Of a DNA stretch of 64,000 nucleotides, positions 1 to 12,205 are shown one piece after another. How positions within the stretch are numbered: the stretch's first letter is position 1; every line of letters begins with the position of its first letter. The notes below the pieces were generated by a model, which searched no databases, was not told the origin of the DNA, and saw only the letters and a program-made list of their open reading frames with translations. The stretch is taken from positions 186,001-250,000 of the forward strand of contig JAIXMP010000026.1 in NCBI GenBank assembly GCA_025677815.1, read 5' to 3'. This DNA is from Phascolomyces articulosus (lineage: Eukaryota; Mucoromycota; Mucoromycetes; Mucorales; Lichtheimiaceae). The position numbers were made by a program, and so were the translations under genes.

Positions 1-3000
1 AATTATATTCCATCGACCATTACAATATGAAAAATAGGGAACTCTTCCAGCTGACTATTATATAAAGTTTCTCCAGATGTTAATGAATATAATGCTATTG
101 ATTTTGGAGGGATACTTTGTGAGGGTATGTCGTAATTATAGACTTGGTCACAATCATAATTGATGAGGGATAATACTATGACAAAAACAACGTATGGATT
201 GTCTGAATATTCAATAGAAACAAGCAAAGATAAGACATGTTGCTCGAAAATACACAACAGAAATCCACTATATATATAATTCAATTATATATCTGTCCAT
301 GTGGTGGTACGTTGAATGTTTATTCAAATCTAAAAAATGCCACGCATAATATACAACGACAATAAAATAGGAGTGATACTTTTTTTTTTGGTGATTGCTA
401 TATATATAATGACGCGGCAGTGATATCCTGTATCTTTTTATGTTACTTCTTTTAGTAAATGAGTGAGTATATATAGATATAGGTATTTCGTGATGTGGGT
501 TCACTTCAAGCATAGTCAAAGAAAATTATCATGTCCATAATATATAAGGAAGTTGTTGATCTATTGTATATATATTCAATGCAATCCTTAATAAACTTTT
601 TTATTGTAATAAGAATGCATATGTATATACATTTTTTTATAGTCTTCGTTTTTACTGCTTTTGTCAATGAAAAATAAGTTGAAACAGTAGATAAGCATAG
701 CATAGCGTTCGTCAATCAGAGAATGTTTTATATACGTAATGACCATGATCTTATATTTAAACAGGTGTCTACGCTTATTATTGTTATAAAATTTTTTGAT
801 TGTTATTGAAGTAGAACTATGTCAATTCATATATGTTTCCAGGTTATGCACCTGTGCGGTAGTTTAAAATAATATTCAGCTAGCCAATCAATTAAAAGTT
901 TGCAGGTTGTTGCCAGTGGATCTCTTTTTGCTTACCCAGAATCCTCAACCCGTTTTTATTATGGGAAAATGTTTCTTAACAATAATCAATGTCTGGGTGC
1001 AATCATAGGATCCTCACTGGCGACAGGGGCCATTCTTAAGCATGTGTACCTCCCCCATACTACAATTAACCTTGGGCCTAATAAAAGCAAATAGAAAAAA
1101 ATTATATCATATAAGACTATTGCAAAATAATAAATTACAATAATAAGAGTGAAAAACAAATCAACTTACACGAAACAGAGAAAATGAAATGGGAATACAC
1201 AAAAAGCAGTAGAACACTTCTTTCCATGAAAGTGCTAAAGAATAGGCCAACATTACGGCCAAAAAGATGGCACACACAAGATGGCACACTATTCAACAGA
1301 ACCAAACATTAGAATAGTGGCGTGATACGCAATCACGTCTTACACACAGCACGAGAAAGGAACTGGGCGGTGATATCATGCACAAAGACAAGATATGCAG
1401 ATGAACTGTTGTAAAAACAGAACAAGGAAAGGAGATGAACCAAAGTAAGAAGCGACACTTCAGTTTAACTGTACCAGACAAAAAAGAGCACCTCGAGAAG
1501 ACTAATAAAAATATAAAAAAGAATACTAAGTGCAATATGCCTAATAGTTTCATCCACCCATCACACACAAATAAACATGACAGGTCCTTACCAGATTCAT
1601 TTTTCTCTGTTCTACTATTAACAAGATAATTTAATGAAGCATATCGGAAAGCTCCCTTTCTGAATCCTCTCACTTGTTCAACCAAATAAAAACAATAATA
1701 AACGTGCCTTTAGACATGCATCTGGGTCAAAGGAAAAAAACCTGTCAATCGAAACCAATATTTATTCCGCTTTTTATCCTTAATCCATCATGCCAATAAA
1801 ATCTATATATAGATTATATATAAAACAAAACAAAAAGGAGAGAATGATCCAGTGTAGCATGATGGATGAGTGAAAACAAAATAGAGTGTCTACATATAAT
1901 CCCCACTCCAAACGAATATTATACAAACCAAGAACAAAAAGACATTAACCATAAGCATCAAGAAAATTCATTACAGAAATTCCACAACTATATATTTGAT
2001 AATCATTTATTGACCAGTGAATTTGTTGAATACAATGAAAAGTATTTATTATTAAAGGGAAAGAAGGAAATATTGCAACAAAGGGATGTACAAACTTACC
2101 CAAAGCGTGTACTTTTTTATTTGAAGGAGAAGAAACCAGAATCAAGCTGAGTAGATTGACTTTATCATTTGTGAGAAGAATTTATAGGGATCACAACAAG
2201 ATAAAGCAACAGAAATTATTGCTTACCAGCGAAAAGCATGTGCTATTACCAACACCAATATACAAACAGATCAAAGAGAGAAAAAGAAACAATAATCTTG
2301 ACCATTGGATGAATCATGAATACCTTTAAAAAGATTTAATAATATAGGATTGTTTGATCTTGCTTAAATTAATGGTCATGTCATTTGAAGAAAAGAAAAA
2401 AAAAGAATACCATAAAAGAACAACGATCTTGAGTGGAGTGGATCTTGTAGAAAAAAAAACGCGAATAAAAAATAGAAGGGGGTGAAAAAAGATTCAGAGA
2501 AAAAAATAAAGAAGAAACATAAGATCGTATTTATCGCCAATCCTTCCCTAATAAAACTATACCTAGCTTTTGTTATCAATAGCAAAGAAAAGAATATCTA
2601 TTTATTAACATCATCCTATTCTTGCTTACCTTGCCATAAATAGAAAGAGACTTGTTATCAAACAATAGATTCTTAATTGACCTGATGAAACCATCTAAAT
2701 AGATTTAAGAAAGATTCTCTTTATAACCCTCAAACTTATAATAAAGAACATCCCTTCCATCATATATTACTTTGATAACATCAAGTTTCTTTTAATTTAT
2801 AATATAACTTACGTTTTGCGGTTATGTATAATGGCCCAATGATTAAAAGTGTATTTTTTGAAGTAAAAAAAAAAAAGAAAAGGGACGCGTCAATAACACG
2901 AGTCGCGTGTTTACAAAATTGGGACTTGCTTTCAACTTGCATGAAATTCCTTAGAAAAAGTAGTAATGATTGACGGAGTGCCTGGTAGAATAAATTTAAA

Positions 3001-4227
3001 ATCATGGGTCAATTCTTTTTCTCTTTCTTTCTTTCAAACCTAAACATGTCAACAATCAATTTTAATAATGTACAGTCGGTGAAAGCAGTTAACGTTCAGA
3101 GACAAGAAAGGCGATTTAATCCAAACAGACAAAATAGACAAGATATGTTATATTAGCTATGGTAATGGAAGCAACAACAAACTATTATTAGATTATTCAT
3201 GTAGTATATCTATCATCTCTACTTTTATAGGAAGGGGGTCGTACCAACGTATGAAGAATAATTATAAGCGTAAACAACAAGAAAAAAACAACAAGGAAAA
3301 AAACCTCAAGGAAAAAACCCCAATAGTGAAAAAGAACCTAGTAAGTAGTCTTCTCCCTCTTCACTTCATTTTTTTTATAGAGTCTTTTTGCAAAAAAAAA
3401 AAAAATAGTATAATAACGTATAAAAAACACCCCCCCATTGCATATTTTATCATTTTAATATTGAATATCCTCTTTTTTTAGAAGAAAAATAAGTGGTTGA
3501 ATAGTGTTTATTTGAAATGACGCGTGTTATAAAAAAGAGAAGAACCAATGATATTGATGTTATTAAATAAGAGAGAATGAATAATAGTATAAGACAGCTG
3601 GGAGAACTACAAAGAATTTTAAGGAAACAGAAGAAATGATGATGATGATGATGATTACATATGGAAGATGGGAGATAATAATGGGGAATAATACTTTTTT
3701 ATATATCTTTTTTTTTGTGTGAAGCATGTGTCAGTGGTGTATCATTTGTTGATTAAACTGTTTGTAATATTGGATGCATTGAGAGAATGTGCTGTTGCGT
3801 ATAATGAACGAGCTTCAGTTAAACGAAATCGTTGTTGTTGGTACGTATTGGCGTTGTATTGTACGTGTAAATCTTTAACTAGTTATATATAAATGGATAT
3901 TATTAACATATGATTTTATTGTATCCATCAAACTCATGTATAAAAACCCTTTTTCAACCTTATGCATGACTTTCAATTTGGATATGATATTAAATCTCGT
4001 TCGTTCATCAAAATACACAATGTATAGAACATGGATGAGTTTAATATGTAGATTTGTAAAGTAGATGAAATTTTTCAAGAAGGATTTGTTGGTTGACTTG
4101 ATGATGATAGATATAAATTATGGTTTCCTACAGCATAGGAAAAATTGATGATGGAATGGATAAACATGGTTCGAAACAAAATAATATTGAAAGTGGTGGA
4201 TCAAAACAAAAAAAAAAAAAGACTTAC
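1..4227. other. AT-rich, gene-poor stretch
   Basis: I can support no gene here. Open frames are short, rich in Phe/Lys/Asn/Ile from homopolymer runs, and show no recognisable domain. A patch around 900-1090 is less AT-rich and stays open for 64 codons on the plus strand, but it has no known motif and could be decayed coding DNA. A TGATGATGATGA microsatellite lies near 3635-3655. A possible terminal exon on the minus strand (about 3750-3880) is discussed with the candidate gene at 4228-4302. Confidence 0.5.
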
Positions 4228-4302
4228 TTGTGGAATAACGGAAATAGAACCGAATAGTAAAATCAAGACCATGATAGAAATGTTGAGTCTTGATCTTGAC
4301 AT
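4228..4302 (-). CDS. possible first exon of a small secreted or membrane protein
   Basis: On the minus strand an ATG opens 25 codons encoding an N-terminus with Arg residues followed by a hydrophobic core (residues about 8-22). This resembles a signal peptide or anchor. It ends in CAA followed by a perfect GTAAGT donor. A CTATGCTGTAG acceptor lies about 90 bp downstream at 4130-4140. A second stretch at about 3750-3880 reads like a spliced last exon with a TATATAACTAG acceptor. I could not join the pieces with certainty, so the full product is unknown. It could also be chance: only transcript data would decide. Confidence 0.25.
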
Positions 4303-6306
4303 GATCCAAATATACCAATACCAAAAGTACCCAATGGAAAAGAGTAGATAATAAATGACACCCAAGAAAAAAATTGTGCAATAATTTCATAGGGATGATA
4401 AGGGAAGACTGTGTGTGTATGTGTAAAAGTTGGAAGAAGAATGTAGATTTGTAAAGGGAAAAAGAAAAGGATTCATTGGGAAAATAATAATAAAAAAGAT
4501 CTCCAAAAATCCTTCATAGTTTCATCCGTTGCTGTCATTTACTACCACCACATCCGATGTGAATTTGATGGAAGAATAAACTATGTATATAATAGAGAAT
4601 ATATGAGTGTTTTTTTTAGTATATATAAATATGATTTGAAAGAAAAGATGCTTCTAATAATATATAATATAAAGTTAGCTTATTAGTTACTATTTCTCAT
4701 AGTTTTAATCCATAATTATTATATTCCATTTAAATCAAATTTTTTATATACCTTGATTTGTTTTAACATAAAGTAGTTATAATGATGTGTTGTCTTTGTC
4801 CATTCATGCCATTCACCCGAATCGATTTGCCACAATAATACAATCAACACTCGATTCATGCAAAAGGTGGGAATGTAACACAAGTGCAACAGCTGGGAGT
4901 GAATTTGTGTCACTGTGGTTGGGAGAGGTATCTTTTTGCACGAAACAAGAGCTAAATGTAGAACAAGCCGGTTATCGATCGGTCATTCGCCTTGAAGAAA
5001 ATAAACGGTCTTGACGATATATGTGTTTGTTATACGCGCCAGATATGTAACAACAGTCGTTTTGAATTCGAATAGATTGTTTGCGTAGCACCAAAACGTA
5101 TGGATTTGTTGGGTGGATAATCCGCTTTTATGATAAATGATGATGGATTGAATAATCGTGTGTTGAAATGAATTTGGTGGACGCCAGATTTGCTATATTA
5201 TAAAAATGATAATAACTACACAAAGTATGTGCTACGCATAGATGATGATAACCGACTTGAAATCCAGTGTACGTAAAAAGCTGATATCAAACTTGTTTTT
5301 CTTTTAGGATATGTTGTAGTCATGAAACAAAGAATTCAATCGCCATGGTGGTGATAAGTCTTCATGGTGTTACGTGTCAAGTTGAATAGCAGTAAATAAG
5401 AGAATAGATTATTGATGGCACCCGGTTTGTGTTGTTATGGTATTTGAAATATGGATATAAATGTTTTGTTGTTGATAATGTTTTTGGAGTATATATGACA
5501 ACAGATGACGATATATATATATATATATATTGAATTGTTGATATCAAACTTTTTGGGTAGAATAGAATATGTACACTGAAATATAATCCTTTTCACGCAT
5601 ATATCAGAAACACATGAACCCATTATTTTTAATACTTGATAATCATAAAAATAAACCAATAGTTATCGTCTTACCTCCTGTCAGAATTAATAAGATCCAG
5701 CAAAACTTGCTCCTTTCTCTTGTTTTAAGATTTAAATGCTTGACAACTATTAAAAGAAAAAGTTACCAGTAGATTAATAAAAATTGTTCCATAATAACAA
5801 TCTAGTTAAGAAAATGATATATCCACATAACCATTCCTTTTTTTACCTTAGTATCTTGATAGTGTAATTGGTGATTATTATGAAAAATAAATAATTGCAA
5901 AGTGATGATGATAGTTCCAAAGAGTTGATGAGATCAAGAAGAGATGTTTTGTTTGTTTGGATTTGGATCTTGAAGGATAATCATATTATTTGAGTATGTA
6001 ACCGATAGGATATAATTTGTTGTTATTGTTGTTGTTGTATATAATATAATGTAATTTAACTCTTGATCCCAATTGAAAATGACAGATTCTTCGTGGCAGG
6101 AGGACAAATGTGGCACTCGATCCGGTGCCTAAAAAATAAAAATAAAAATTAGCACGTCCGGTATCCCAATGTGAAATAGATAATTTGTCTTGTTTGTTTG
6201 TTCTTTTTTTTGATTTTTGATTTTTTGTGGAATGTGTTGATGGATACAAATATAATGTGTCTTTGTGTCAGTGTATGTTTTTGTAATGAATCATGAGTGT
6301 GTGAAT

Positions 6307-6310
<4 letters not shown>

Positions 6311-6348
<38 letters not shown>
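6311..6348. repeat. (GA)19 microsatellite
   Basis: An uninterrupted GA dinucleotide repeat about 0.7 kb upstream of the F-box gene. It is likely polymorphic. A regulatory role as a GAGA-type tract is possible but not shown. Confidence 0.95.
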
Positions 6349-6350
<2 letters not shown>

Positions 6351-6813
6351 TATACATGTGTATGTTGTATTGTATATGAATAAGTGACAGATTGTATCTA
6401 TATCCCTTTGAGGCTGCATACATTTGGATCCAACTTCATCCCCAAAAAGCCAGCCATCCTACCTCGACTTTTCAGTCGTCAATGCATTTTCAACCGAACG
6501 TGCTCGCGACGTGCTATTCCTAATTGTGCAACAACATATTCCCATATGTTATAATGATAACTCCCGTCATTATTACACGTCGCTATGATGCCTGTCTTTC
6601 TACAAACTGGAATCTCCCAAAGTAACTTCTTTATCCTCTCTTAACCGCCCAATCTTCATCATCAGATCATTTCTGTTGTTGCAGTTGATTTTGTTGATCC
6701 CCTTTTACTTCTTGCGAAGTATATTGAGATGAATACTGTTTCTATAGTCGTGTAAGGTAACCCAAAGAGAAAACAGAGATTTTGTAGATGTTGTTTTTCT
6801 TTTTGCTGTAGCG

Positions 6814-6841
6814 TTTTTTTTTTTTTTTTTTTTTTTTTTTT
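6814..6841. repeat. 28-base poly-T tract
   Basis: A homopolymer T run about 210 bp before the ATG at 7053. It lies in the probable promoter or 5' leader. Fungal promoters often carry poly(dA:dT) tracts that exclude nucleosomes, and that role is inferred here. Confidence 0.9.
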
Positions 6842-7052
6842 GGGTGATGGAGGTGTCAAGATCCAAAGTATATGCACTATGTATTTCGTGCCGGTAGCAA
6901 GAAAACTCAATCATTGTGAATTTATCAAGCGCCGACACTCCTCTTGCATTGATCGTTTCCACTTTTTTTTTCTACACATACCAAACTCACACATTCACAT
7001 TCACACTTTTATTATTTCTGAAAAATTAAAACACTTCACGTAATTCGTAATC

Positions 7053-9476
7053 ATGACGGGAACCACTACCGTAATGGAAAGGCCGCGACGTTCAGCAGCC
7101 GTGCGTGCGAATCAGCGCGTCCAATATAACAAGCGTGCCAGTGAAGAAAGACAGGCAGCCAAAGTGCAACGGCAACAACAAAAAGAAGCTGCCGCTGCTG
7201 CAAAGGTGGAAAAACAACAAAGACGAGAAGCGGCAGCCAAGGAAGCCAAAGAGAAGGTGGTGGCACAAAAGCGACAACGAAAAGAACAAGATCAAGATGG
7301 TGACATGGCAGCGGGATCGAATTATTCTTCTCCCCCCAAAAAGAAGAAAGCAGCAGTAACAACAACAACAAAAGTAAAACGACAACGAAAAAAGAATGAT
7401 AAGATTTCAGAAGAGAATAATGAGCAACAACAACGAGATCCTCAACAACCCGTATCACATTTATACGACATTTCTATTGAAGTATGGGAGTTAATCTTCC
7501 AACATCTCTATCCTTCAGAATTAGCTACATTGGCACAAATAAACGATCATTTCAAAGCCATTGTGACATATATGCCCATTTGGAAATCTATTTGTCTCAA
7601 GGCGTCTCTCCCTGATCCAAAAATACGTGGACATTGTAAAACATTTTATCAAGTAGTGATCAAACACAGTTATCGTGTCTGTGAAAAATGTCATGCATAT
7701 TGTGCAAAATCTGGTTCGAGCGCCTCTCTCCCTGTCCATATGGAAGAACAAAAAAAAGATATAAACATGTGTTTAGCCTGTCGTAAATCTCATTTCCTTA
7801 CATATCCTGAACAAGATCCACCAGATCATGCTGACGAAGAACAAAGCCAAGTCGAAGAGGAACAACAACAGCGTCACCGACGTCGTCGCACGCGTATTAC
7901 TAAAAGCACAGGAATGTCGTTTTTCAGATTGAATGAGTTTGATATGGATAACATCAATTATATTCCTGTACGCAATCCATACTATCGAAATGCCCCACCC
8001 ATGCGATTATACGAAAGTAGTGAAGTTCATTCATACGCAAGACGTGTGCATGGTGGTGATGTCGGCATTGAAGCTGCTCGTTCCAAATCTCGTAACATGA
8101 TAGCCACACGTCAAAGAAACTTACAAGCACGTCGTGAACGTGAACGTCAAGAACGCGATGCACGTGAAAAGGATTTGAACACACAATTTGAAACGGCTAA
8201 GATCGAAAACACATTGGTGGGTCAACTTGCCCATCAATATGTCGAATCAAATATCGGTTCCGTTGAAGTGTGTATTACTATGGCCCGTCAACGTATCCAG
8301 CGACAAAATGATTTGAAACAAGCCATTGAAGCAGTAGGATACCCTTATGATAGCAGTTCCAACACGACTGAAATGTACATTCATCAGCCCACTTCATTTA
8401 CATTGGAAGAAGCAGTCAAGAGATTGGTCCAAGAAGCCATTCAAAAGCGACTACGTGAAGAGCGACGTCTTGCCTTGAAACAAGCTTTGCAACAACACAA
8501 TATGGAATTGAACGATCGATCATCCTTTTGTCAAAACTATATCACGAGTGGAGAACCGATCTTGGATCATGTCATTCAAACGTTGGTGGAGCGTCGATGG
8601 TTTATGGATCATACGATCTTTGGTACCATGGGTCGCAATCAATATTACAACTATTCCACCGATTGGTATTTCGAACGTGAAAAATTCCTGGATCGCTCAC
8701 AAAATTCCAAGTATTATGCCTTGAAGGAATATCTCAAGGCACGTCTCACCAGTGACAAGTATTATCAATCCATCAAGGAAGAGGATGAAAATGCAACAGC
8801 AGCAGCACGACCTCCCGCATCACTTTGGTCTCAGATTGGCAAGATGATGCCTGACATTTGGAAAGAGGTGGCATGTGATTATTTGGGTATGGGTTTTTTT
8901 GCACAGGAACAAAAACTGGTGTCTGCTTTGGCCATGGATCCAACTGAATTGGCTATTTTGGTACCGGATAATCAAGTTATTCAATTGGTAGATGATGGGT
9001 TCAATATTAAAATCTCTGCCATGCAAGAGCAACAACAACAAATCCAACAAGAGGCATCATCGTCATCCAAACAATCAAAGAAAAAACAGAAACGAGTACA
9101 GCGACCACCCACACCTCCCGCGTTCCCTATATCATTCTCTCAAGCCATGCATCAATCGCTCGGTGATGACTTTACATCCTTTTTCACAATGGCACGTGGA
9201 AGGTTGGTGACCAAAATCAAGGATGCTTATATTAGGAAGGCTGCGAAAGAATTACCTGCCCTCATCAAGACATTTATTGAAGGATGTAAAGTGGATCCAA
9301 GCTTGAATCGAACCACTTTCCAACAACAAAAAGCACAATTCATTCAAGAAAAGTTACCCATGCTTTCTCAAGAAACCAATATTCATTCAAGTTATCTTAT
9401 CAGTTTACTCGATGTAATGGACCCATGGAGTTATCCTTATATCCACTATCACAATCAACATATGCGTTTGACATGA
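7053..9476 (+). CDS. F-box protein with a cysteine-pair (zinc-binding) segment
   Basis: Single exon, 807 residues. Residues about 1-125 are a highly basic, Gln/Ala/Lys-rich helical region with nuclear-localisation-like KKKK and KRQRKK clusters. An F-box follows at about 133-185 (VWELIFQHLYPSELATLAQI). Such domains bind Skp1 in SCF ubiquitin ligases. Just after it, CEKCHAYC and CLACRKSHF (about 208-250) form two cysteine pairs that could bind one zinc ion. The rest is charged and helical, without WD40 repeats or LRRs. The substrate is unknown. Compared with other F-box proteins the N-terminal extension is long, and the cysteine pairs beside the F-box resemble proteins seen widely in Mucoromycota. 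The start is the first ATG in frame after the T tract. I infer a nuclear SCF substrate receptor. Confidence 0.85.
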   Translation: MTGTTTVMERPRRSAAVRANQRVQYNKRASEERQAAKVQRQQQKEAAAAAKVEKQQRREAAAKEAKEKVVAQKRQRKEQDQDGDMAAGSNYSSPPKKKKAAVTTTTKVKRQRKKNDKISEENNEQQQRDPQQPVSHLYDISIEVWELIFQHLYPSELATLAQINDHFKAIVTYMPIWKSICLKASLPDPKIRGHCKTFYQVVIKHSYRVCEKCHAYCAKSGSSASLPVHMEEQKKDINMCLACRKSHFLTYPEQDPPDHADEEQSQVEEEQQQRHRRRRTRITKSTGMSFFRLNEFDMDNINYIPVRNPYYRNAPPMRLYESSEVHSYARRVHGGDVGIEAARSKSRNMIATRQRNLQARRERERQERDAREKDLNTQFETAKIENTLVGQLAHQYVESNIGSVEVCITMARQRIQRQNDLKQAIEAVGYPYDSSSNTTEMYIHQPTSFTLEEAVKRLVQEAIQKRLREERRLALKQALQQHNMELNDRSSFCQNYITSGEPILDHVIQTLVERRWFMDHTIFGTMGRNQYYNYSTDWYFEREKFLDRSQNSKYYALKEYLKARLTSDKYYQSIKEEDENATAAARPPASLWSQIGKMMPDIWKEVACDYLGMGFFAQEQKLVSALAMDPTELAILVPDNQVIQLVDDGFNIKISAMQEQQQQIQQEASSSSKQSKKKQKRVQRPPTPPAFPISFSQAMHQSLGDDFTSFFTMARGRLVTKIKDAYIRKAAKELPALIKTFIEGCKVDPSLNRTTFQQQKAQFIQEKLPMLSQETNIHSSYLISLLDVMDPWSYPYIHYHNQHMRLT

Positions 9477-9899
9477 TGATCCTCTGTGTTTATACATGCA
9501 TATATAGACATATATCCAATTGAACTTTTCCACATTCAAAAACAAAAAAAAATAGTTAATTCTCTTTGGCATTCTTCCTCCACTCCTCTCTTAGTTAGTT
9601 AGTAGTCAGTTATTTTTAGTTTTAGTATATATCTTTATATTTGTATACATAGCACATAATCTTTCTCTTTTCTCTCTATTAACAAAAACATAACCTCTTA
9701 TAAGCTTCCGTCACACACACTTTGATACTGCTAGTGACACACATTTCGGCATTAAATAATCTAATAAAAAATAATTTTCATTGTTGCTTTTATATTACTA
9801 CACAACAGACAACTTTTTTCTCCTTCAATCGTCCCTATTTTCAAACTGACACGACGAATTCTTCTTCCATTCCGCTTGATCCCTTCATTCTTATTCCGT
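9477..9899. other. intergenic: 3' end of F-box gene and promoter of RNH1
   Basis: AT-rich and CT-rich sequence with no open frame of note. Termination signals of the F-box gene and the promoter/leader of the RNase H gene must share these 423 bp, as both genes run in the same direction. Confidence 0.6.
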
Positions 9900-10682
9900 A
9901 TGCCAAAAGAAGTCATCAGTAGAGCATTTTATGCTGTTCGACGTGGTCATGAATGTGGTATCTATAAAACATGGGGAGAATGCCAAAAACAAATTGAAGG
10001 ATTTAAGTTTCCCCATTTTCGAAAATTTACAACGTATGAAGAAGCCCAAGCATTTATAAAGGACGGTAAAGTAAAAGAAGCCAATGGGAAAACCAAACAC
10101 GATCGATCCAAATCATCAAAACATGATGCTGTGATTGCAACCAATAAAAACAACACCAAAGCCAGCATTAGTTCTTCAGGTACAGCAACCACTGCGCAAG
10201 AAAATGAAATAAAGCCAGATGAAATTGTATATACGGATGGTGCTGCTCCTGGCAATGGAAAAAAAGGAGCCAAGGCAGGTTATGGTGTATTTTGGGGCCC
10301 AGAGGATCCAAGAAATGAAGGAGGACCATTGCAAGGAGAAAAGCAAACAAATCAACGGGGAGAATTGACAGCTGTTTTAAGAGCTTTGGAACAAAGTGCC
10401 AAAGGAACAAAGTCATTGGAAATTCGAACCGATTCTCAATATACTATCAACTGTGTGGAAACGTGGAGTATCAAATGGATCAAGAATGGTTGGAAGGCTT
10501 CTAATGGAAAACCGGTGGATAATCGTGATTTAGTGGAAAAGATATTGAAGTTGAAAAATACAAGACCGGGTAAAGTGTGGATGTCCTATGTCAAAGGACA
10601 TAGTGGTGATTTTGGTAATGATAATGCGGATCGATTAGCAGTGGAAGGTGCTCGACTTGGAAGAATTGTAAAAAATCAATAG
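9900..10682 (+). CDS. RNH1: ribonuclease H1
   Basis: Single exon, 260 residues. It degrades the RNA strand of RNA:DNA hybrids such as R-loops and replication primers. Residues about 5-48 form the caulimovirus-type hybrid-binding domain (FYAVRRGHECGIYKTW). A Lys/Ser/Thr-rich linker follows, and the RNase H catalytic domain covers about 110-258. The four acidic catalytic residues are visible: Asp in YTDGAAPG, Glu in QRGELTAV, Asp in RTDSQY and Asp in GNDNADRLA. I chose the ATG at 9900 rather than 9876 because the conserved domain starts immediately after it and the upstream eight residues look like leader. No strong mitochondrial presequence is seen, so nuclear action is most likely. Confidence 0.95.
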   Translation: MPKEVISRAFYAVRRGHECGIYKTWGECQKQIEGFKFPHFRKFTTYEEAQAFIKDGKVKEANGKTKHDRSKSSKHDAVIATNKNNTKASISSSGTATTAQENEIKPDEIVYTDGAAPGNGKKGAKAGYGVFWGPEDPRNEGGPLQGEKQTNQRGELTAVLRALEQSAKGTKSLEIRTDSQYTINCVETWSIKWIKNGWKASNGKPVDNRDLVEKILKLKNTRPGKVWMSYVKGHSGDFGNDNADRLAVEGARLGRIVKNQ

Positions 10683-10892
10683 TTAAAGATGACATTATAT
10701 GTAAAACAACAACAATAACAAATATTTTTTTAACATGTGTAAATAGAAGCATTAAATCATCAAACATTTTAAAAAATCACTTGGCTTTATTATCCATCCA
10801 TTTTTATGATAAATAGAATTTTTTTGTGTGTAAAAAAAAAACTTTTTTCTTTTTTCTCTTTCTTTCTCTCTCCTTTTTCTATTTATTTAAAC

Positions 10893-12205
10893 ATGCCATA
10901 CTTTGCGTATTCAGTCTTATTATTATGTGTTATAACAAGCTATTCTTTGAATTGGTCATCGCTCATTCTACCGAAATGGTAAAAAAAAAAGAACTTTTTT
11001 TTTTATTTCTCGACACGTTTTATTTGGAAGTTAGAAGAAAAAAAAGATTCCTTGGCATAGGGAATACATCCACCTATTTTTTTTTAAATAACACGCTTAT
11101 TTTCGAGGAATATCAAGGTTGGCGATCATAAATGATGATAATGACGATGAAACAATCATCCGGTCTTTTGGTTTATTTCAACTATGTCAAAAGTAAGAAG
11201 AACAAGGGGATAGAAAAGAGGGGTATAATATGTAAAGCCAAGTTTATTCATTGTTATTGTTGTTTGTAAAAAAAAAATGATATGCAGTGGCACCAACGAG
11301 GCATGTCGAGCATTTCCAAGTTCAGAAACACAAGAAAAAGAAGGTTGTGACAATATAGGTAGCGTATAGTATTATTATTAGCCCACCATGGATCATTTAA
11401 GATATCACTTTATAGAGTTAAAATTTTCCTTATCATTGATAAAAAACACCTTTTTTTTCACAAAAATAGATCTTTGCCCACTATGGTACAGTATGACACC
11501 ATTAGGATAATAAACAATGATAAAGATGATGGATAATATAATAATAAATAATGTATTATAGGCAAGCTGCTGGGGCAGCGATGATCTTGGCAGGTGTTAT
11601 AGGTGCTTTGACGATCATTGCTGTGCTTGGCACAATGGGATGTCGAAATCGTCGAAAAAGGGAAAAAGGATGGAAAGTTGTGTCAGGGTAAGTTTCTGTC
11701 CATCATCCCATCTTTTTTTATATATATTGTTGACATGGGAAAATTAAGATGATGGTTTCTTATTATAAAAATCATCTTCATTCTTTTATATATATATAAC
11801 GTATGAACGCATAATAGAATGCTTGTGCTGCATGGTGAGTTAATCAACCATGTTTTTTCATTTTTGGAAAGGGTTCTGTTTTTGTTCATGCGATATGCTG
11901 GTAGTGCGTGTGTGTCTGAGAGAAAAAAGAGTAATGGGGTTATTGTAAAATAAACACGCGTGTCCATATAAAAAAATGCTACTAAAAAAAAAAGAGGATT
12001 ATAAAATTGTGTAGCCGTGCCCAGTATTGTGGCAGTTTTGATCATGGCACATCTGTCCAAGTCTTTGCATGGCACTCGATTAGATGTTTCTTGTATTTTA
12101 GCTACCATTGCTTGGATATTGAGTATATTGATTGCTATGGTATTAACTTATATCACCTCTTCTTCTTCATCGACGGATTATTATGATTATGAACCTTTGG
12201 ATTAA
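10893..12205 (+). CDS. tetraspan membrane protein, MARVEL/SUR7-like, five exons
   Basis: I rebuilt exons 10893-10978, 11118-11192, 11288-11358, 11567-11687 and 12025-12205, giving 177 residues in frame. The first exon encodes a transmembrane helix ending in a Pro-Lys-Trp turn. The loop that follows carries SFGLFQLC and two more cysteines (EACRAF, EGCDNI). This is the pattern of fungal SUR7/PalI and claudin-like proteins, with a conserved aromatic-Gly-Leu...Cys loop. Helices 2 and 3 (AAGAAMILAGVIGALTIIAV and IVAVLIMAHL) are joined by a basic cytoplasmic stretch (CRNRRKREKGWK). Helix 4 (ILATIAWILSILIAMVL) precedes a short acidic tail. Likely role: plasma-membrane domain organisation or pH/stress sensing. 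Two acceptors in this model are AAG rather than TAG/CAG, so exon edges at 11118 and 11567 need transcript support. Confidence 0.6.

Larger units (their letters stand above)
4303..7052. other. intergenic region with microsatellites, upstream of the F-box gene
   Basis: No gene is supported. The region holds an (AT)10 run at 5511-5530, a (GA)19 run at 6311-6348 and a 28-base T tract at 6814-6841. Roughly 6480-7052 is CT-rich and probably contains the promoter and 5' leader of the F-box gene at 7053. A less AT-rich patch at 4790-5010 is open in several frames on both strands but shows no recognisable domain. Confidence 0.5.

Noticed and set aside
1293..1685. 130-codon minus-strand open frame rich in Phe, Leu and Cys
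   Set aside because: Composition fits a chance frame opposite A-rich DNA. No signal peptide, start context or splice sites support it.
7066..7458. 130-codon minus-strand frame rich in Leu and Val
   Set aside because: Antisense shadow of the Gln/Lys/Ala-rich N-terminus of the F-box gene.
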